From assembly GCF_041897535.1 (NCBI RefSeq), contig NZ_CP169217.1:4302860-4366859 (forward strand): a stretch of 64,000 nt of DNA, given 5' to 3'. Of this stretch, positions 51,200 to 60,627 are shown one piece after another; position 1 is the first letter of the stretch, and the number at the start of each line of letters is the position of its first letter. The stretch comes from Methylomicrobium lacus_A (lineage in GTDB: Bacteria > Pseudomonadota > Gammaproteobacteria > Methylococcales > Methylomonadaceae). Made by a program: the position numbers and the translations under genes. The notes beneath the pieces are model-generated. The model saw only the letters and a program-made list of their open reading frames with translations, made no database searches and was not told the DNA's origin.

Positions 51200-52501
51200 A
51201 TGAATCTTTTTTCTAAATGCTGCACGATCAAAACCGCATGCTTGCTGACATCTCTCTCATTAGCCGTTTTGTTATCCGGATGCGCCGGTATTGGTAAGGG
51301 CGTGACCGAAGCCATTCTGGAAAAAACCGAAGCGGAAGATACCCGCGTGTGCCAGGTTTGGGGGAAGCCTTTTGCCGGCATCGATGCGAATCTGGCCAAA
51401 AGCAAAGGCAAAACCAAGATGCTGTTCGTGCATGGCGTCGGCGATCACATTCCGGGGTATACCACAGAATTCCTGGAGAAATTAGCCAAAGAGTTGCACT
51501 TGAATGCGCGTTCGGAAAACCAGAAAAATATTGAACTGTCTGCCCCTTTGCTTCCTGGCAAGAAGCTTGGCAATTTGCGGATCACGCATCTTTTGAGCGA
51601 AGAGAACGGCAAAGAGCTGACGTTTTATGAGCTCACCTGGTCCGAAATTACCCGGCAAGAAAAAGCGTTGCTTGACTTCGATAATTCCGGAGAATACGAA
51701 TTCAGACGAGCCAAAGTCAACGACATGCTGAAAAAATTCAGCAATGATACCGGCCCCGATCCGATTATTTACTTGGGAAAAAGCAGAGAGGCGATTCTGG
51801 CATCCTTCGGCCAGTCGTTCTGCTGGATGGCGACAGGCGATTGGGAAGACCTTCCCAGCAGCGGGGAGCATGTTTGCTGGGGCTTGGATGACTCCGCAAT
51901 TAGTCATATCGCGAATGATGATTATGTCGTGATCTCTCATAGCCTCGGCAGCCGGATCGTGATCGACGGCTGGCAACGGATTGCGCATCTGCTGGCAGAC
52001 ACGGCGAAATATGAGGATCCAAGCCGCGGCGTGGTGATCACGGATAAAACCATCGAGGCGCTGCGGAACAAGCGCATTCCCATGTTCATGTTGTCCAACC
52101 AGCTGCCGATGCTGCAGTTGGGGCGGGAGCTTCCGGAAGTGGCTGGCCAGTATGCCAGTTATTGTGATCCGAAGGGGACTCATTACAACAAGCGGATGGT
52201 CAGCGAAACGTCGCTTATCGCCTTCAGCGATCCCAACGACCTGTTAAGTTACGCCATACCTCCCGGCTATAGCGACAAATATCTGGATTCGAGATTATGC
52301 GCCAGTATCACCAACGTGAATATCAATGTCGCCAAAGTGATGGACGCCTTTGGCATCACTGATCTCGCCAATCCCTTGGATGCGCATGTGGGCTACGATC
52401 AGGATGATCGGGTGATTGCGCTGATTGCCCATGGCATCGGCAATCCGCAAACCTCGCCGCTGATTAAGCAGCGCTGTGAATTTACCAAAACGGTTAAATG
52501 A
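51200..52501 (+). CDS. Lipoprotein with alpha/beta-hydrolase features
   Basis: 433 residues. A signal peptide ends in the lipobox LLSGC (about residue 29). The mature part looks like an alpha/beta hydrolase: strand plus oxyanion region KMLFVHGVGDHIPGYTTEFLEKLA (about 74-97) and a nucleophile-elbow-like VVISHSLGSRIVIDGW (about 243-258, Ser in SHSLG). A late IALIAHGIGNP could carry the catalytic His. A lipase or esterase at the outer membrane is plausible, but substrate and activity are unknown. It follows the DUF4105 gene and ends at a long hairpin. Confidence 0.7.
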   Translation: MNLFSKCCTIKTACLLTSLSLAVLLSGCAGIGKGVTEAILEKTEAEDTRVCQVWGKPFAGIDANLAKSKGKTKMLFVHGVGDHIPGYTTEFLEKLAKELHLNARSENQKNIELSAPLLPGKKLGNLRITHLLSEENGKELTFYELTWSEITRQEKALLDFDNSGEYEFRRAKVNDMLKKFSNDTGPDPIIYLGKSREAILASFGQSFCWMATGDWEDLPSSGEHVCWGLDDSAISHIANDDYVVISHSLGSRIVIDGWQRIAHLLADTAKYEDPSRGVVITDKTIEALRNKRIPMFMLSNQLPMLQLGRELPEVAGQYASYCDPKGTHYNKRMVSETSLIAFSDPNDLLSYAIPPGYSDKYLDSRLCASITNVNINVAKVMDAFGITDLANPLDAHVGYDQDDRVIALIAHGIGNPQTSPLIKQRCEFTKTVK

Positions 52502-52510
52502 ATGGCTACA

Positions 52511-52555
52511 GCCGTCTCGATGCAAGGCTGCGGTGCAGCCTCGCATCGAGACGGC
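52511..52555. terminator. Long perfect hairpin between convergent genes
   Basis: Arms GCCGTCTCGATGC and GCATCGAGACGGC enclose a second stem GGCTGC/GCAGCC with loop GGT; only AA/TC is unpaired. It lies between the lipoprotein stop (52501) and the SPFH gene stop (52584). There is no T-run, so it may be a bidirectional terminator, an mRNA-stabilising hairpin or a short palindromic repeat. Confidence 0.55.
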
Positions 52556-52583
52556 GGTTCAACGCTGACGAATGTCATTTTTG

Positions 52584-53582
52584 TTAAAACGCATCCAGAA
52601 TCGCCTTCTTTTTCGCCGCATAGTCCTCGGCCGTGATGAGTTCGGCGTCGAGCATCTTTTTCAGTTGCGCGAGCTTTTCGAGGGGGTCGGCGGCTGCCGC
52701 ATTATTGCCGCCCATCGCCTGCGCGATGTTTTGGCCGAAGCTGATGCCGGCGCCGAGGCCCATGCCCATCCCCGCGCCGCCGCCTTCGTTCCTTGCCGCT
52801 TCGCGCAGCGCTTCGAGCTGCTGAATCTTCGCATAATCTAGCCCGACTTCCTTCGCGGCCTGCGCCTCGGCGGTCATGTCGGCGATCCGGTTGATCCGTT
52901 TCAAGGTATCCGGATCGAAATCGGTGCCTTCGATCCGAAAATCGGTGATTTCAAAACCGAGTCCGGCGAACAGCGCGGTCAGTTTTTCGCGCACCCCGTC
53001 CGCGATTTCTTCCCGGTTCGCATCGATGTCGACATAGCCGAAGCGGCTGGTCGCCAAAAAATCACCCAGCGGTTGGCCGAGTCGCGCGCCGATCACCTGT
53101 CTCAAGTCGTCGATCAAAAAACTGTTTTGGCTGCCGACCACATTCACAAAAAAGTTGCCGGGCTCGTGGATCCGGTAACTATAATTACCGAATGCTTTCA
53201 GGCCGACCGGAAACTTATAGAGCGGGTCCAGGTATTTGATGACCGATGTGGTCCCCCATTTTTGGTCGAGGATCACGGTCTTGCGGAAAAAATAGATCCC
53301 GACCTTATGCTCGCTCTCGAAAAACTGCATGAATTTAGTGATCGTGGTCCAGAACGGGATGTTGTCGGTTTTCAAATCGACCATGCCTTCGTCTTCGTAA
53401 ACGGCCTGCACCTTGCCTTGATAGACGAAGATGCAGCCTTGCCCAGGACCGACGATCAGCTTGGAGGCATTTTTGATTTCGTCGCCGTTATCGGTCCATT
53501 GCTCGAACAGCGCATTTGGACTAGGATTTTCCCATTCGATGACCGAACGCAATTGGCGTTTTAAACCGTCGAAAAGTGCCAT
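52584..53582 (-). CDS. SPFH-domain protein with C-terminal SHOCT motif
   Basis: 332 residues of the YdjI/virion-core-protein-like SPFH family: MALFDGLKRQLRSVIEWENPSPNALFEQW, GPGQGCIFVYQGKVQAVYEDEGM, GLGFEITDFRIEGTDFD. A Gly/Met/Ala hinge (GGGAGMGMGLGAGISFGQ) follows, and the SHOCT end is DPLEKLAQLKKMLDAELITAEDYAAKKKAIL. There is no membrane helix. Such proteins form membrane-associated scaffolds and often sit beside TPM or zinc-ribbon membrane proteins, as here. The start at 53582 has GGAG 7 bp upstream. It is divergent from the TPM-like gene with 66 bp between. Confidence 0.85.
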   Translation of the reverse strand: MALFDGLKRQLRSVIEWENPSPNALFEQWTDNGDEIKNASKLIVGPGQGCIFVYQGKVQAVYEDEGMVDLKTDNIPFWTTITKFMQFFESEHKVGIYFFRKTVILDQKWGTTSVIKYLDPLYKFPVGLKAFGNYSYRIHEPGNFFVNVVGSQNSFLIDDLRQVIGARLGQPLGDFLATSRFGYVDIDANREEIADGVREKLTALFAGLGFEITDFRIEGTDFDPDTLKRINRIADMTAEAQAAKEVGLDYAKIQQLEALREAARNEGGGAGMGMGLGAGISFGQNIAQAMGGNNAAAADPLEKLAQLKKMLDAELITAEDYAAKKKAILDAF

Positions 53583-53648
53583 GGTGATGCTCCGTGTTTC
53601 TTTAAAATAAAGGATTGCAATGATTATATATGATGGCTGGACCGGTTC

Positions 53649-54272
53649 ATGAGAAAAAAAGCGACGAGTGAATTTCAAACGCGGCTCTGGGAAGCCGTTA
53701 ACGCGATCGAGCAGGATTCACGGGTGGAAGTGGTGGTGATCATGCGCCCGCGCTCGGAGCATTACAGAGATATTGCGTTGATCTGGGGTATTGTCGCGGC
53801 CTGGCTCAGTTTGACTTATCTGATGTTTTCGCCCGAACTGTTCGAGGACTGGCTGATTTACGAGGGGCCGCTGTGCGCGTTTGCTGCCGGCTATTTGATC
53901 GCGAATATCCCATTATTGACCCGGTTCAGCGTATCGAATACGCGTATGCGAAGAAATGTCGAAATCATCGCGAGAGCCCTGTTTCAAAAGGGCGGCATTC
54001 AGCACACGCAGGCCAAAACCGGAGTCTTGATCTACTGTTCATTGCTCGAAAAATTGGTTTTGATCCTGCCCGACCGGGGCGCCGAAATGGCGCTGCCGGC
54101 CGAGGAATGGCAGACCTTGCGCGCCGGCTTGCAATCTGTTTTTTCTGGAGGCAAGCCGCGTGAACGCTTGCTTGAGCAATTGCATGAAGCTCGCCCTCTT
54201 TTCAAACGCTATCTGCCGCCTGTCGAGCACGACATGAATGAACTGCCGGACAACATGGAAATCGACATATGA
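53649..54272 (+). CDS. TPM-domain-like membrane protein
   Basis: 207 residues. The N-terminal part (IEQDSRVEVVVIMRPRSEHYRDIAL) resembles the TPM domain. Two hydrophobic segments follow (about 40-58 and 75-95), then the second TPM half (ARALFQKGGIQHTQAKTGVLIYCSLLEKLVLILPDRG). TPM proteins act in membrane protein quality control or as phosphatases; the role here is unknown. Its stop overlaps the start of the next gene (ATGA). The SPFH gene lies divergently upstream. Confidence 0.75.
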   Translation: MRKKATSEFQTRLWEAVNAIEQDSRVEVVVIMRPRSEHYRDIALIWGIVAAWLSLTYLMFSPELFEDWLIYEGPLCAFAAGYLIANIPLLTRFSVSNTRMRRNVEIIARALFQKGGIQHTQAKTGVLIYCSLLEKLVLILPDRGAEMALPAEEWQTLRAGLQSVFSGGKPRERLLEQLHEARPLFKRYLPPVEHDMNELPDNMEIDI

Positions 54273-55768
54273 GAGCGTTCATTCTGGTATTTGCATTATC
54301 GATCGTCAGTCTATCGTGGCTGAATTCGGCGGAGGCAAGGCCCGGCGGCGGGCATTCGAGCTCCGGGCATCATTCGTCTTCGTCGCACAGCTCTTCGTCA
54401 CACGGTTCGTTTTCCAGCCATTCGTACTCTTCGCATAGCTCCCGTCCGATGAGCAATGAGGAACTGGTCATTCTTCTGATCATCGTGATTGTCTACATCC
54501 TCTTTAAAATGATGGAACAAAGGCGAAATGCGGCCTCATCGCTGGCCTCGATGCCGACGCCGATCATCCGCGTCAGACAGCAGGATCAAGTCAAACGGCA
54601 GATGGCCTTGCTCAAACAAAGCGATCCGAATTTTTCCGGCATTCTGTTCCTCGATTTCGTACATTCGTTGTACAGCAAGTTCTACAGTTATTCCACGCAT
54701 CCCGAATTTCGTTATCTGAGCCCGTTTCTGAGCGCCGACCTGCAACGGCATTTCGATCAGACCGGCCCGTGGATTATCAGTGAGGTCGTGATCAACGGCA
54801 TCAAGTGGCGGGAGATCAATACCGCAGACCCCGACAGGGAGACGATCTGTCTGGTGATCGATGCGAATTACACCCTGGATCTGCAAGGCCAACGCACGCG
54901 CTATGCGGTGACCGAGCGTTGGCTGTTCGAACGCAAGAAGGGCTTGCTTTCGCCCGAACCCGAGAAGATGCAATCGCTCTGTTGCCCGCACTGCGGCGCG
55001 CCGGCGCAATTCACCGATGCCGGCTTATGCGAACATTGCGCCCGGGTGATTCATCAAGGCGATAGGCAGTGGTATTTGGCGCGGCGCGCGGTGCTGGAGA
55101 CCACCGCGCTTGCCGCGGCCGATCTCGTCACTTATGCGGAAGAGCAGGGCACCCATTTCGAGACCATCAAGCAGGACGAACTGTCCGAGCAAATGCTGCG
55201 CTTCCAGCAACAGCATGGCCTATCGGACTGGGAAGATTTTTGGCGGCCGTTCGCGAACGATGTCGTGAAGGCTTATTTCGTGACCATTTACCAACATTGG
55301 AGCCGGCGCGACTGGCAGGGGGCGAGGCATTTGTTGTCGGACAGGCTTTTTGAAGCCAATTTGTTTTGGCAGCAATTGTATGCCGAACAAAACTGGTTCA
55401 ATCGTCTGGACGATTTAAACATCGGGCAGGTCGAAGTGGTCAAGATCGAAATCGACCCGTTTTACGAGGCAGTCACAGTACGGGTATACGCGTCTTGTTA
55501 CGACTACACCGAAGACGCGAGCGGCAAAGTGATCGGCGGCTCCAAACGTTCTCTACGCCGTTACAGCGAATACTGGATCTTCGCGCGCCGCATCGGCGCC
55601 GAAAAAGTCAGTACGCCGTACAGCATCAACCAGTGTCCGCAATGCGGCGCGCCCGCCGATAACATCGGTCAAACGGCGATCTGCGGTTATTGCGGCTCCA
55701 AAATCAGTACCGGCGAATTTTCCTGGGTGTTGTTTTTGATTACGCAAGATGAGGCTTATGATGGGTAA
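54269..55768 (+). CDS. Membrane protein with tandem Tim44-like domains and zinc ribbons
   Basis: 499 residues. A signal/anchor segment is followed by a Gly/Ser/His-rich stretch (about 24-58, many HSSSSH units), a transmembrane helix (LVILLIIVIVYILFKMM), and a Tim44-like domain (SDPNFSGILFLDFVHSLYSKFYSY to about residue 215). A first zinc ribbon is CCPHCG...CEHC, then comes a second Tim44-like domain (about 295-440) and a second ribbon (CPQCG...CGYCG). The His-rich part may bind metal. The architecture matches proteins found beside TPM genes; the function is not known. It overlaps the TPM-like gene by 4 bp. Confidence 0.8.
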   Translation: MRAFILVFALSIVSLSWLNSAEARPGGGHSSSGHHSSSSHSSSSHGSFSSHSYSSHSSRPMSNEELVILLIIVIVYILFKMMEQRRNAASSLASMPTPIIRVRQQDQVKRQMALLKQSDPNFSGILFLDFVHSLYSKFYSYSTHPEFRYLSPFLSADLQRHFDQTGPWIISEVVINGIKWREINTADPDRETICLVIDANYTLDLQGQRTRYAVTERWLFERKKGLLSPEPEKMQSLCCPHCGAPAQFTDAGLCEHCARVIHQGDRQWYLARRAVLETTALAAADLVTYAEEQGTHFETIKQDELSEQMLRFQQQHGLSDWEDFWRPFANDVVKAYFVTIYQHWSRRDWQGARHLLSDRLFEANLFWQQLYAEQNWFNRLDDLNIGQVEVVKIEIDPFYEAVTVRVYASCYDYTEDASGKVIGGSKRSLRRYSEYWIFARRIGAEKVSTPYSINQCPQCGAPADNIGQTAICGYCGSKISTGEFSWVLFLITQDEAYDG

Positions 55769-56242
55769 GCCGGCGAGGTTTTCCGTATTCCCTGCGGCAG
55801 ATTAACGTATCGCTTTCCAGCAGGCGCGCTTTTGATGTAAGCTCGCCTCTTTTCGCTAAAAACCGCAGTTAAGGGAGGTCGCCTTGACTGATGTGGCGTT
55901 AATATTGCCATCGGGAATGGCTCCCACCTAGTTCAGTCGTTATTTAATAATTGGCCATAAGCCACTGATCATAATAGTTATTTGAACGGCATTTCTTCAG
56001 GTTTTTGACTAGATCTTGTTGTGGATAGGCAGGAGCTACACTTTTCCTAACGAATCTTATTTAGATTTTTGGGTTCTAGATTGGCATTCTTATGTTAACA
56101 TTAAGAAAAATTTCTGTAGATAGCCGCAGTTCGTCAGGACGATGAAGAATCCGCCGACAGGATCCATCCAGACCGCGAAGACAAAATTAAGATCGTGCAA
56201 TGAATTTTTTCGGTGCACTGGAAGTTGATTTCGGGAGTGATC
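55769..56242 (+). other. Intergenic region before sensor kinase
   Basis: 474 bp without a supported gene. A 15-codon TTG-started frame at 55884-55931 has a strong GGGAGG site but no recognisable product. The second half is AT-rich and should contain the kinase promoter. No box of the repeated type is present. Confidence 0.45.
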
Positions 56243-58861
56243 ATGCAGACAGAATTCAAAATAGAACCGAATGTCTTGCTTTTAAACTCAAGTTCGCCGC
56301 CTTTATTTAAATACGGCGTGTCGGTGTTGCTGGTCGCGATTGCCGCTCTCGCGGCAAAATATATTCAGGTGATCGGCGAGGAAGGCAGGGGATTTTTGTT
56401 TTTGCTCGCTGTTTTTCACGCGACCTTGCTATTCGGCCGCGCTCCGGGTTATTGCGCTGCGATCTTATCGCTGCTTGTCCTCAATGTTCCGGTGTTATTG
56501 CCGGGGGGAAATTACAGGCTTCATGACACCTTTATCTTAAGCGCCGTATTAGCTTTGGCGTCAGGCATCCTCATCTGTGCAACAGCCTCTCATCGCAAGC
56601 TTACCTTGGCGCTGTGGGAAAGCCGAAAGGACTTGAATCACGCCCAGGCTATCGGGCAAATCGGCAGCTGGGTTCTGAATATGCAAACCAACGAATTGCA
56701 CTGGTCGGAACAGAACCATCTGATTTTCGGCATTCCGAAGGGAACGCCGCTGAACTACGCCATTTATCTTTCCTGCGTCCATCCGGAAGACAGGGAATAC
56801 GTTGACCGGAAGTGGCGGGCGGGTCTGCGGGGAGAGCCTTATGATATCGAACACCGGTTGATCGTGGCGGAAAAGATCAAATGGCTGCGCGCCAGGGCCG
56901 AATTGCAACTCGACGGCAAGGGAAGGCCGTTGCGCTGGTTCGGTACCGCACAGGATATTACCGAACGCAAGCAGGCTGAAACGGCGCTGGCGGCGAGTGA
57001 GGAAAGGCTTTTGCTGATTCTGCGCAGTGCCGAGCTGGGTTCCTGGCATTGGAACGTGCAGACGGGATCGGCCGATTTCAATGATCTATGGGCTTCGATG
57101 CTGGGCTACCGCCCCGATCAAATAGAACCGCACATCAGTGCTTGGGAAAAACGCATTCACCCTGACGATTTGCCGCAAGCTACGGCGGCATTGGCCAAGC
57201 ACCTGAATGGACAGACTCCGCTATATCGGAGCGAACATCGTCTACAGAAGAAAAATGGCGACTGGATCTGGGTGTTGAATTGCGGTCAAGTGTATCAACG
57301 CGATACTCAAGGTGCGCCATTGATGGCGGCGGGAGTGAATATCGATATCTCCAGCTGCAAAAAAAACGAAGAGGAACGGCAAAAATTCGTCATGCTGGCC
57401 GACAACAGCAAGGAGTTCATCGGCATGTGCGATATGAATCTGATGCCATTTTATGTGAATCCTGCCGGCATGCAAATGGTCGGACTCGACAGCCTCGGGC
57501 AAGCCTTGCAAACCCCCGTTCAGCAATTCTTTTTTCCGGAAGACCAGGATTACATCACGGAATCTTTTTTGCCTAGGGTGATCCGTGAGGGCAATGGAGA
57601 AATGGAAATCCGTTTTCGCCATTTCAAAAGCGGGGCAGCATTATGGGTGATCTACAATGTGTTTTACATTAAAGATCTCAAGGGAGCTCCGATTGGGCTT
57701 GCCACCGTGAGCCGCGACATTACGGCGAGGAAATTAGCTGAAGATGCGCATCGAAAAATCTCGCGGCACCTCAAGCTAGCCGTTGAAGCGGCCGCTGCCG
57801 CGCTTTGGGACCGCGATCTAAGCACTGGCAGTGTGTATTTCTCGCTTGAATGGAAGCGGCAAATCGGCTACAGGCCTGACGAGTTGCCGAATCACTGGGA
57901 AGAATGGGAAAAACGCTTGCATCCCGATGATAGGGAGCACGTTCTGGCAATGACCCGTGACTGCCTTGAGCAACGGCTGCCAACTTATGAGTTTGAATAC
58001 CGCCTGTGTCACAAGAACGGATCGTATCGCTGGATCCATACGCGGGGGGCGTTGTTATACGATTCTAAAGGCCAACCTTGCCGGTTACTGGGATTGAATC
58101 TCGATATCACCGGCTATAAAAAAGCAGTGGAACTTAACGAACGGCGCAACAAAATGGATGAAGCTACCCGACATCAAATCGCCATCCAGACGGCAGCCGC
58201 GTTCGTGCACGAAATCAATCAGCCGCTGATGGCCGTTGCTTCTTATACCGACATTGCGCTGCATTTGGTGGAGGAGGTTGGCAATCCGAATCCTGAGCAA
58301 CTCGCCCTTGTGCTGAATAAAAGCTCTGAGCAATTAGAGCGTGCCGGCCAGATCATAAGGCAGTTAATGAATATGCTGCAAAAAGACGAAATAACCAGCG
58401 AGCCTGTGGTTCTCGATGACGTGGTGCATGAAGCCTGCGACATCATCAGGGCGGAATCTAATCTGGGCGATTTTAACATCGAGCTTTGTCTCGCTCCCCA
58501 ACTGCCTCCGGTCCAGGCCAACCCGCTGCAAGTCGAAAAAGTGCTCGTTAACTTATTGCGCAATGGCCTGGATGCGATGCAAGAAGCCGGTATGGATTCC
58601 GGTTCGCTTACGATAACGACCGGCGTTGCCGATGACGATGAAACCATGGCGCGAGTCACGGTACATGACAGCGGCAGAGGCGTCGACCCGGAGAAGCTGA
58701 ATGCTATTTTCCAACCATTTTTTTCCACCAAGTCCAAAGGATTGGGAATGGGGCTCGCGATTAGCCGAGCCTTGATCGAGGCGCATGGAGGAAAACTCTG
58801 GGCGGAACAAAGCAAAGGTTCCGGGTTGTTTTTTCACTTTAACTTGCCTTTTAAGCCATGA
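56243..58861 (+). CDS. Multi-PAS histidine kinase
   Basis: 872 residues. The N-terminal membrane region (about 25-120, four short helices) resembles the KdpD-type DUF4118 sensor domain (GFLFLLAVFHATLLFGRAPGYCAAILS). Four PAS/PAC units follow (about 135-255, 260-375, 385-495 and 505-630), recognisable by HPEDREYVDRKWR, HPDDLPQATAAL and HPDDREHVLAM. The phospho-accepting residue is H656 in VHEINQPLMAV, and the ATPase domain shows LLRNGLDAM, DSGRGVD and GLGMGLAISRA. The start at 56243 has GGGAG close by. It is coupled to the FixJ-type regulator by a 4-bp overlap. The signal is unknown. Confidence 0.9.
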   Translation: MQTEFKIEPNVLLLNSSSPPLFKYGVSVLLVAIAALAAKYIQVIGEEGRGFLFLLAVFHATLLFGRAPGYCAAILSLLVLNVPVLLPGGNYRLHDTFILSAVLALASGILICATASHRKLTLALWESRKDLNHAQAIGQIGSWVLNMQTNELHWSEQNHLIFGIPKGTPLNYAIYLSCVHPEDREYVDRKWRAGLRGEPYDIEHRLIVAEKIKWLRARAELQLDGKGRPLRWFGTAQDITERKQAETALAASEERLLLILRSAELGSWHWNVQTGSADFNDLWASMLGYRPDQIEPHISAWEKRIHPDDLPQATAALAKHLNGQTPLYRSEHRLQKKNGDWIWVLNCGQVYQRDTQGAPLMAAGVNIDISSCKKNEEERQKFVMLADNSKEFIGMCDMNLMPFYVNPAGMQMVGLDSLGQALQTPVQQFFFPEDQDYITESFLPRVIREGNGEMEIRFRHFKSGAALWVIYNVFYIKDLKGAPIGLATVSRDITARKLAEDAHRKISRHLKLAVEAAAAALWDRDLSTGSVYFSLEWKRQIGYRPDELPNHWEEWEKRLHPDDREHVLAMTRDCLEQRLPTYEFEYRLCHKNGSYRWIHTRGALLYDSKGQPCRLLGLNLDITGYKKAVELNERRNKMDEATRHQIAIQTAAAFVHEINQPLMAVASYTDIALHLVEEVGNPNPEQLALVLNKSSEQLERAGQIIRQLMNMLQKDEITSEPVVLDDVVHEACDIIRAESNLGDFNIELCLAPQLPPVQANPLQVEKVLVNLLRNGLDAMQEAGMDSGSLTITTGVADDDETMARVTVHDSGRGVDPEKLNAIFQPFFSTKSKGLGMGLAISRALIEAHGGKLWAEQSKGSGLFFHFNLPFKP

Positions 58862-59484
58862 ACAATCAACCGAACGTTTTATTGATCGACGACGATCCCT
58901 CGGTGCGGGAAAGCTTAACTTTACTGATGGAAACCATCGGCATTCCTATCCAGACCTATGACAGCGCCGAAGCTTTCCTAAAACATTACTGTCCGGGAGA
59001 GCCCGGGTGCTTGATCCTTGACGTGAACATGCCGGGAATGAATGGGCCAGAGCTGCAACTCGAACTCGCCAAGCGAAAAATTCAGTTGCCGATCATCTTT
59101 CTGACGGGATACGGCGATATTCCAATGACGGTGAAGACGATAAAAGCTGGAGCGATCGATTTTATGATCAAGCCGATCAAAGGCAAACTGTTGATAGATC
59201 GCATCAGGGCAATCTTTCAGCAAGATTCGCTCAAGGGCGCCGAGGTAAATCCAAATCCTCTATGTTATGTTCGAATGAGCGATCTGACGCCACGGGAGAG
59301 GGAGGTGATGTCCATGGTGGTGGCAGGTTTTACCAACAAGGAAATAGCACGACAGTTGAGCATAAGCCACCGCACGGTCGAAATTCATCGCGCGCGGGTG
59401 ATGGAAAAGACCGGCGCCAGCAATCTGCTTGAACTTGCCCACCTGTGCGAGCAGAGCAGGTCGCCTTCCGTTGCCGATTTATAA
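58858..59484 (+). CDS. FixJ-type response regulator
   Basis: 208 residues. Receiver domain with D11-D13, phospho-acceptor D55 (LILDVNMPGMNG), Thr in FLTGYGDIPM and Lys in MIKPIKG. A LuxR-type HTH follows (LTPREREVMSMVVAGFTNKEIARQLSISHRTVEIHRARVMEK, about 142-183). Its ATG overlaps the kinase stop (ATGA). It is the partner of the multi-PAS kinase and, with the regulator at 47277, a candidate reader of the repeated TTGRCC-AGTCCAA box. Confidence 0.92.
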   Translation: MNNQPNVLLIDDDPSVRESLTLLMETIGIPIQTYDSAEAFLKHYCPGEPGCLILDVNMPGMNGPELQLELAKRKIQLPIIFLTGYGDIPMTVKTIKAGAIDFMIKPIKGKLLIDRIRAIFQQDSLKGAEVNPNPLCYVRMSDLTPREREVMSMVVAGFTNKEIARQLSISHRTVEIHRARVMEKTGASNLLELAHLCEQSRSPSVADL

Positions 59485-59548
59485 TGTTGCCTTGTCTGCA
59501 TAAGCGGTTCGCCACGAGTGCTTTACTCTCACCAACGCACCGAGACGT

Positions 59549-59938
59549 TTAGCGCGTAGTACGAGCAGACATTAGCTTAAGCGCAGTCTGGATGTTTTCA
59601 AGCAACGCTGATCTTCGAAACGGTTTGTCCAGAAAATTTACCGCTCCCGCCTTTAAGGCGGTTATTTCGTCCAGGGGCATCCAATGTCCGGAAATGAAAA
59701 TAATCGGAAGGCGGATGTTGCGCTTGAGCAATTCTAGCTGCACCGCCAGCCCGTCCATTGTTGGCATGTGTAAATCCATCAGCAAACATCCGGGACGATT
59801 CCCGCGGTAGGCAGCCAAAAAATCCGCACCGGAAGCATAGCTCTCGACGTTAAAGCCGTCCAGCATTAACGAAGTTCTTAGCGCGTCCAGTACAGCCTCG
59901 TCATCGTCAACCAAAAATATGGTGGCTTGGTTGGTCAT
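59549..59938 (-). CDS. Single-domain response regulator (FixJ-type receiver)
   Basis: 129 residues: acidic cluster D11-D13, D55 in LLMDLHMPTMDG, Ser in FISGHW and Lys in LDKPFRR. No output domain. The start at 59938 has GGGA 8 bp upstream; 17 further codons are open. It converges on the FixJ-type regulator at 58858 and could act as a phosphate sink or antagonist for that pair, like lone receivers in other FixL/FixJ systems. Confidence 0.85.
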   Translation of the reverse strand: MTNQATIFLVDDDEAVLDALRTSLMLDGFNVESYASGADFLAAYRGNRPGCLLMDLHMPTMDGLAVQLELLKRNIRLPIIFISGHWMPLDEITALKAGAVNFLDKPFRRSALLENIQTALKLMSARTTR

Positions 59939-60330
59939 TGCTTTTTCCCATAAGAATCGGCGGCAAATATTCGCCGCTGCGTGTGCCATGACGCCGATAA
60001 GACTCGGAGTGCGGCAGCGAAATTATTATCTAGGGTTGTGTTCATCGGTATATTTTCCTGATCTTGAACTTTGATTCGCTAAAGCAAACGTAACGTGATC
60101 TTTTTATACGCGATGAATAGAGGAAACATAATTCGTGCGAATACTTAAGTAGTTGTACTTATACCGTAGAGAGGAAAGGGGAAAACGTCCAAAAAATGGT
60201 TGATTTATGACGAGTAGCCCCACTCACGTTAATATCCATGCGCGGCTGCAATTTTCGGCTGATTTCCCAGGATTGCCGCAGATTGCCCTGGTCGCGGTAC
60301 GGATCGGTACTTCCAGGCCGGTCAGCAGGT
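59939..60330. other. Intergenic region, no gene seen
   Basis: About 390 bp separating the lone receiver gene from a small leftward gene. No credible ORF, box or hairpin was found. The part near 59940-60150 should hold the receiver gene's promoter. Confidence 0.4.
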
Positions 60331-60627
60331 TTACAAATCGCCAAACAGCCGGGCGACACAGGAACGGCAGCCGTGCAGGGCGACAACGACACCCAGCGGA
60401 GCGGCCAACGCCAGTGGCAGCACTACGGCCAAAACCGTAAAGGCTATAGAGTCGTCACGGTCTTTGAGTATCCACAAGAGCCGCCAAAACAGGCCGGTAA
60501 AAGCCAACGAGAGGACAAACAACCAAGGCCTCTTCCAGGGCGCCGTTCTGCGCGGGCCCCAGAAGCAGACTAGATTTGTAAGCTTGCAATACGGACAGGA
60601 CTTCGGTTTTAAACGGAATGGTTTCAT
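60331..60627 (-). CDS. Small zinc-ribbon-like membrane protein
   Basis: 98 residues: an N-terminal CPYC pair, two hydrophobic helices (WLFVLSLAFTGLFWRLLWIL and TVLAVVLPLALAAPLGVVVAL), then a second Cys pair (CRSC) near the end. Two CxxC pairs flanking membrane spans suggest a metal site brought together across the hairpin. No ribosome binding site is evident, so start and reality are uncertain. No family recognised. Confidence 0.45.
   Translation of the reverse strand: MKPFRLKPKSCPYCKLTNLVCFWGPRRTAPWKRPWLFVLSLAFTGLFWRLLWILKDRDDSIAFTVLAVVLPLALAAPLGVVVALHGCRSCVARLFGDL

Noticed and set aside
55884..55931. 15-codon TTG-started frame with a strong GGGAGG site
   Set aside because: Too short, rare start codon, no recognisable peptide and not coupled to a neighbour; recorded only in the intergenic note.
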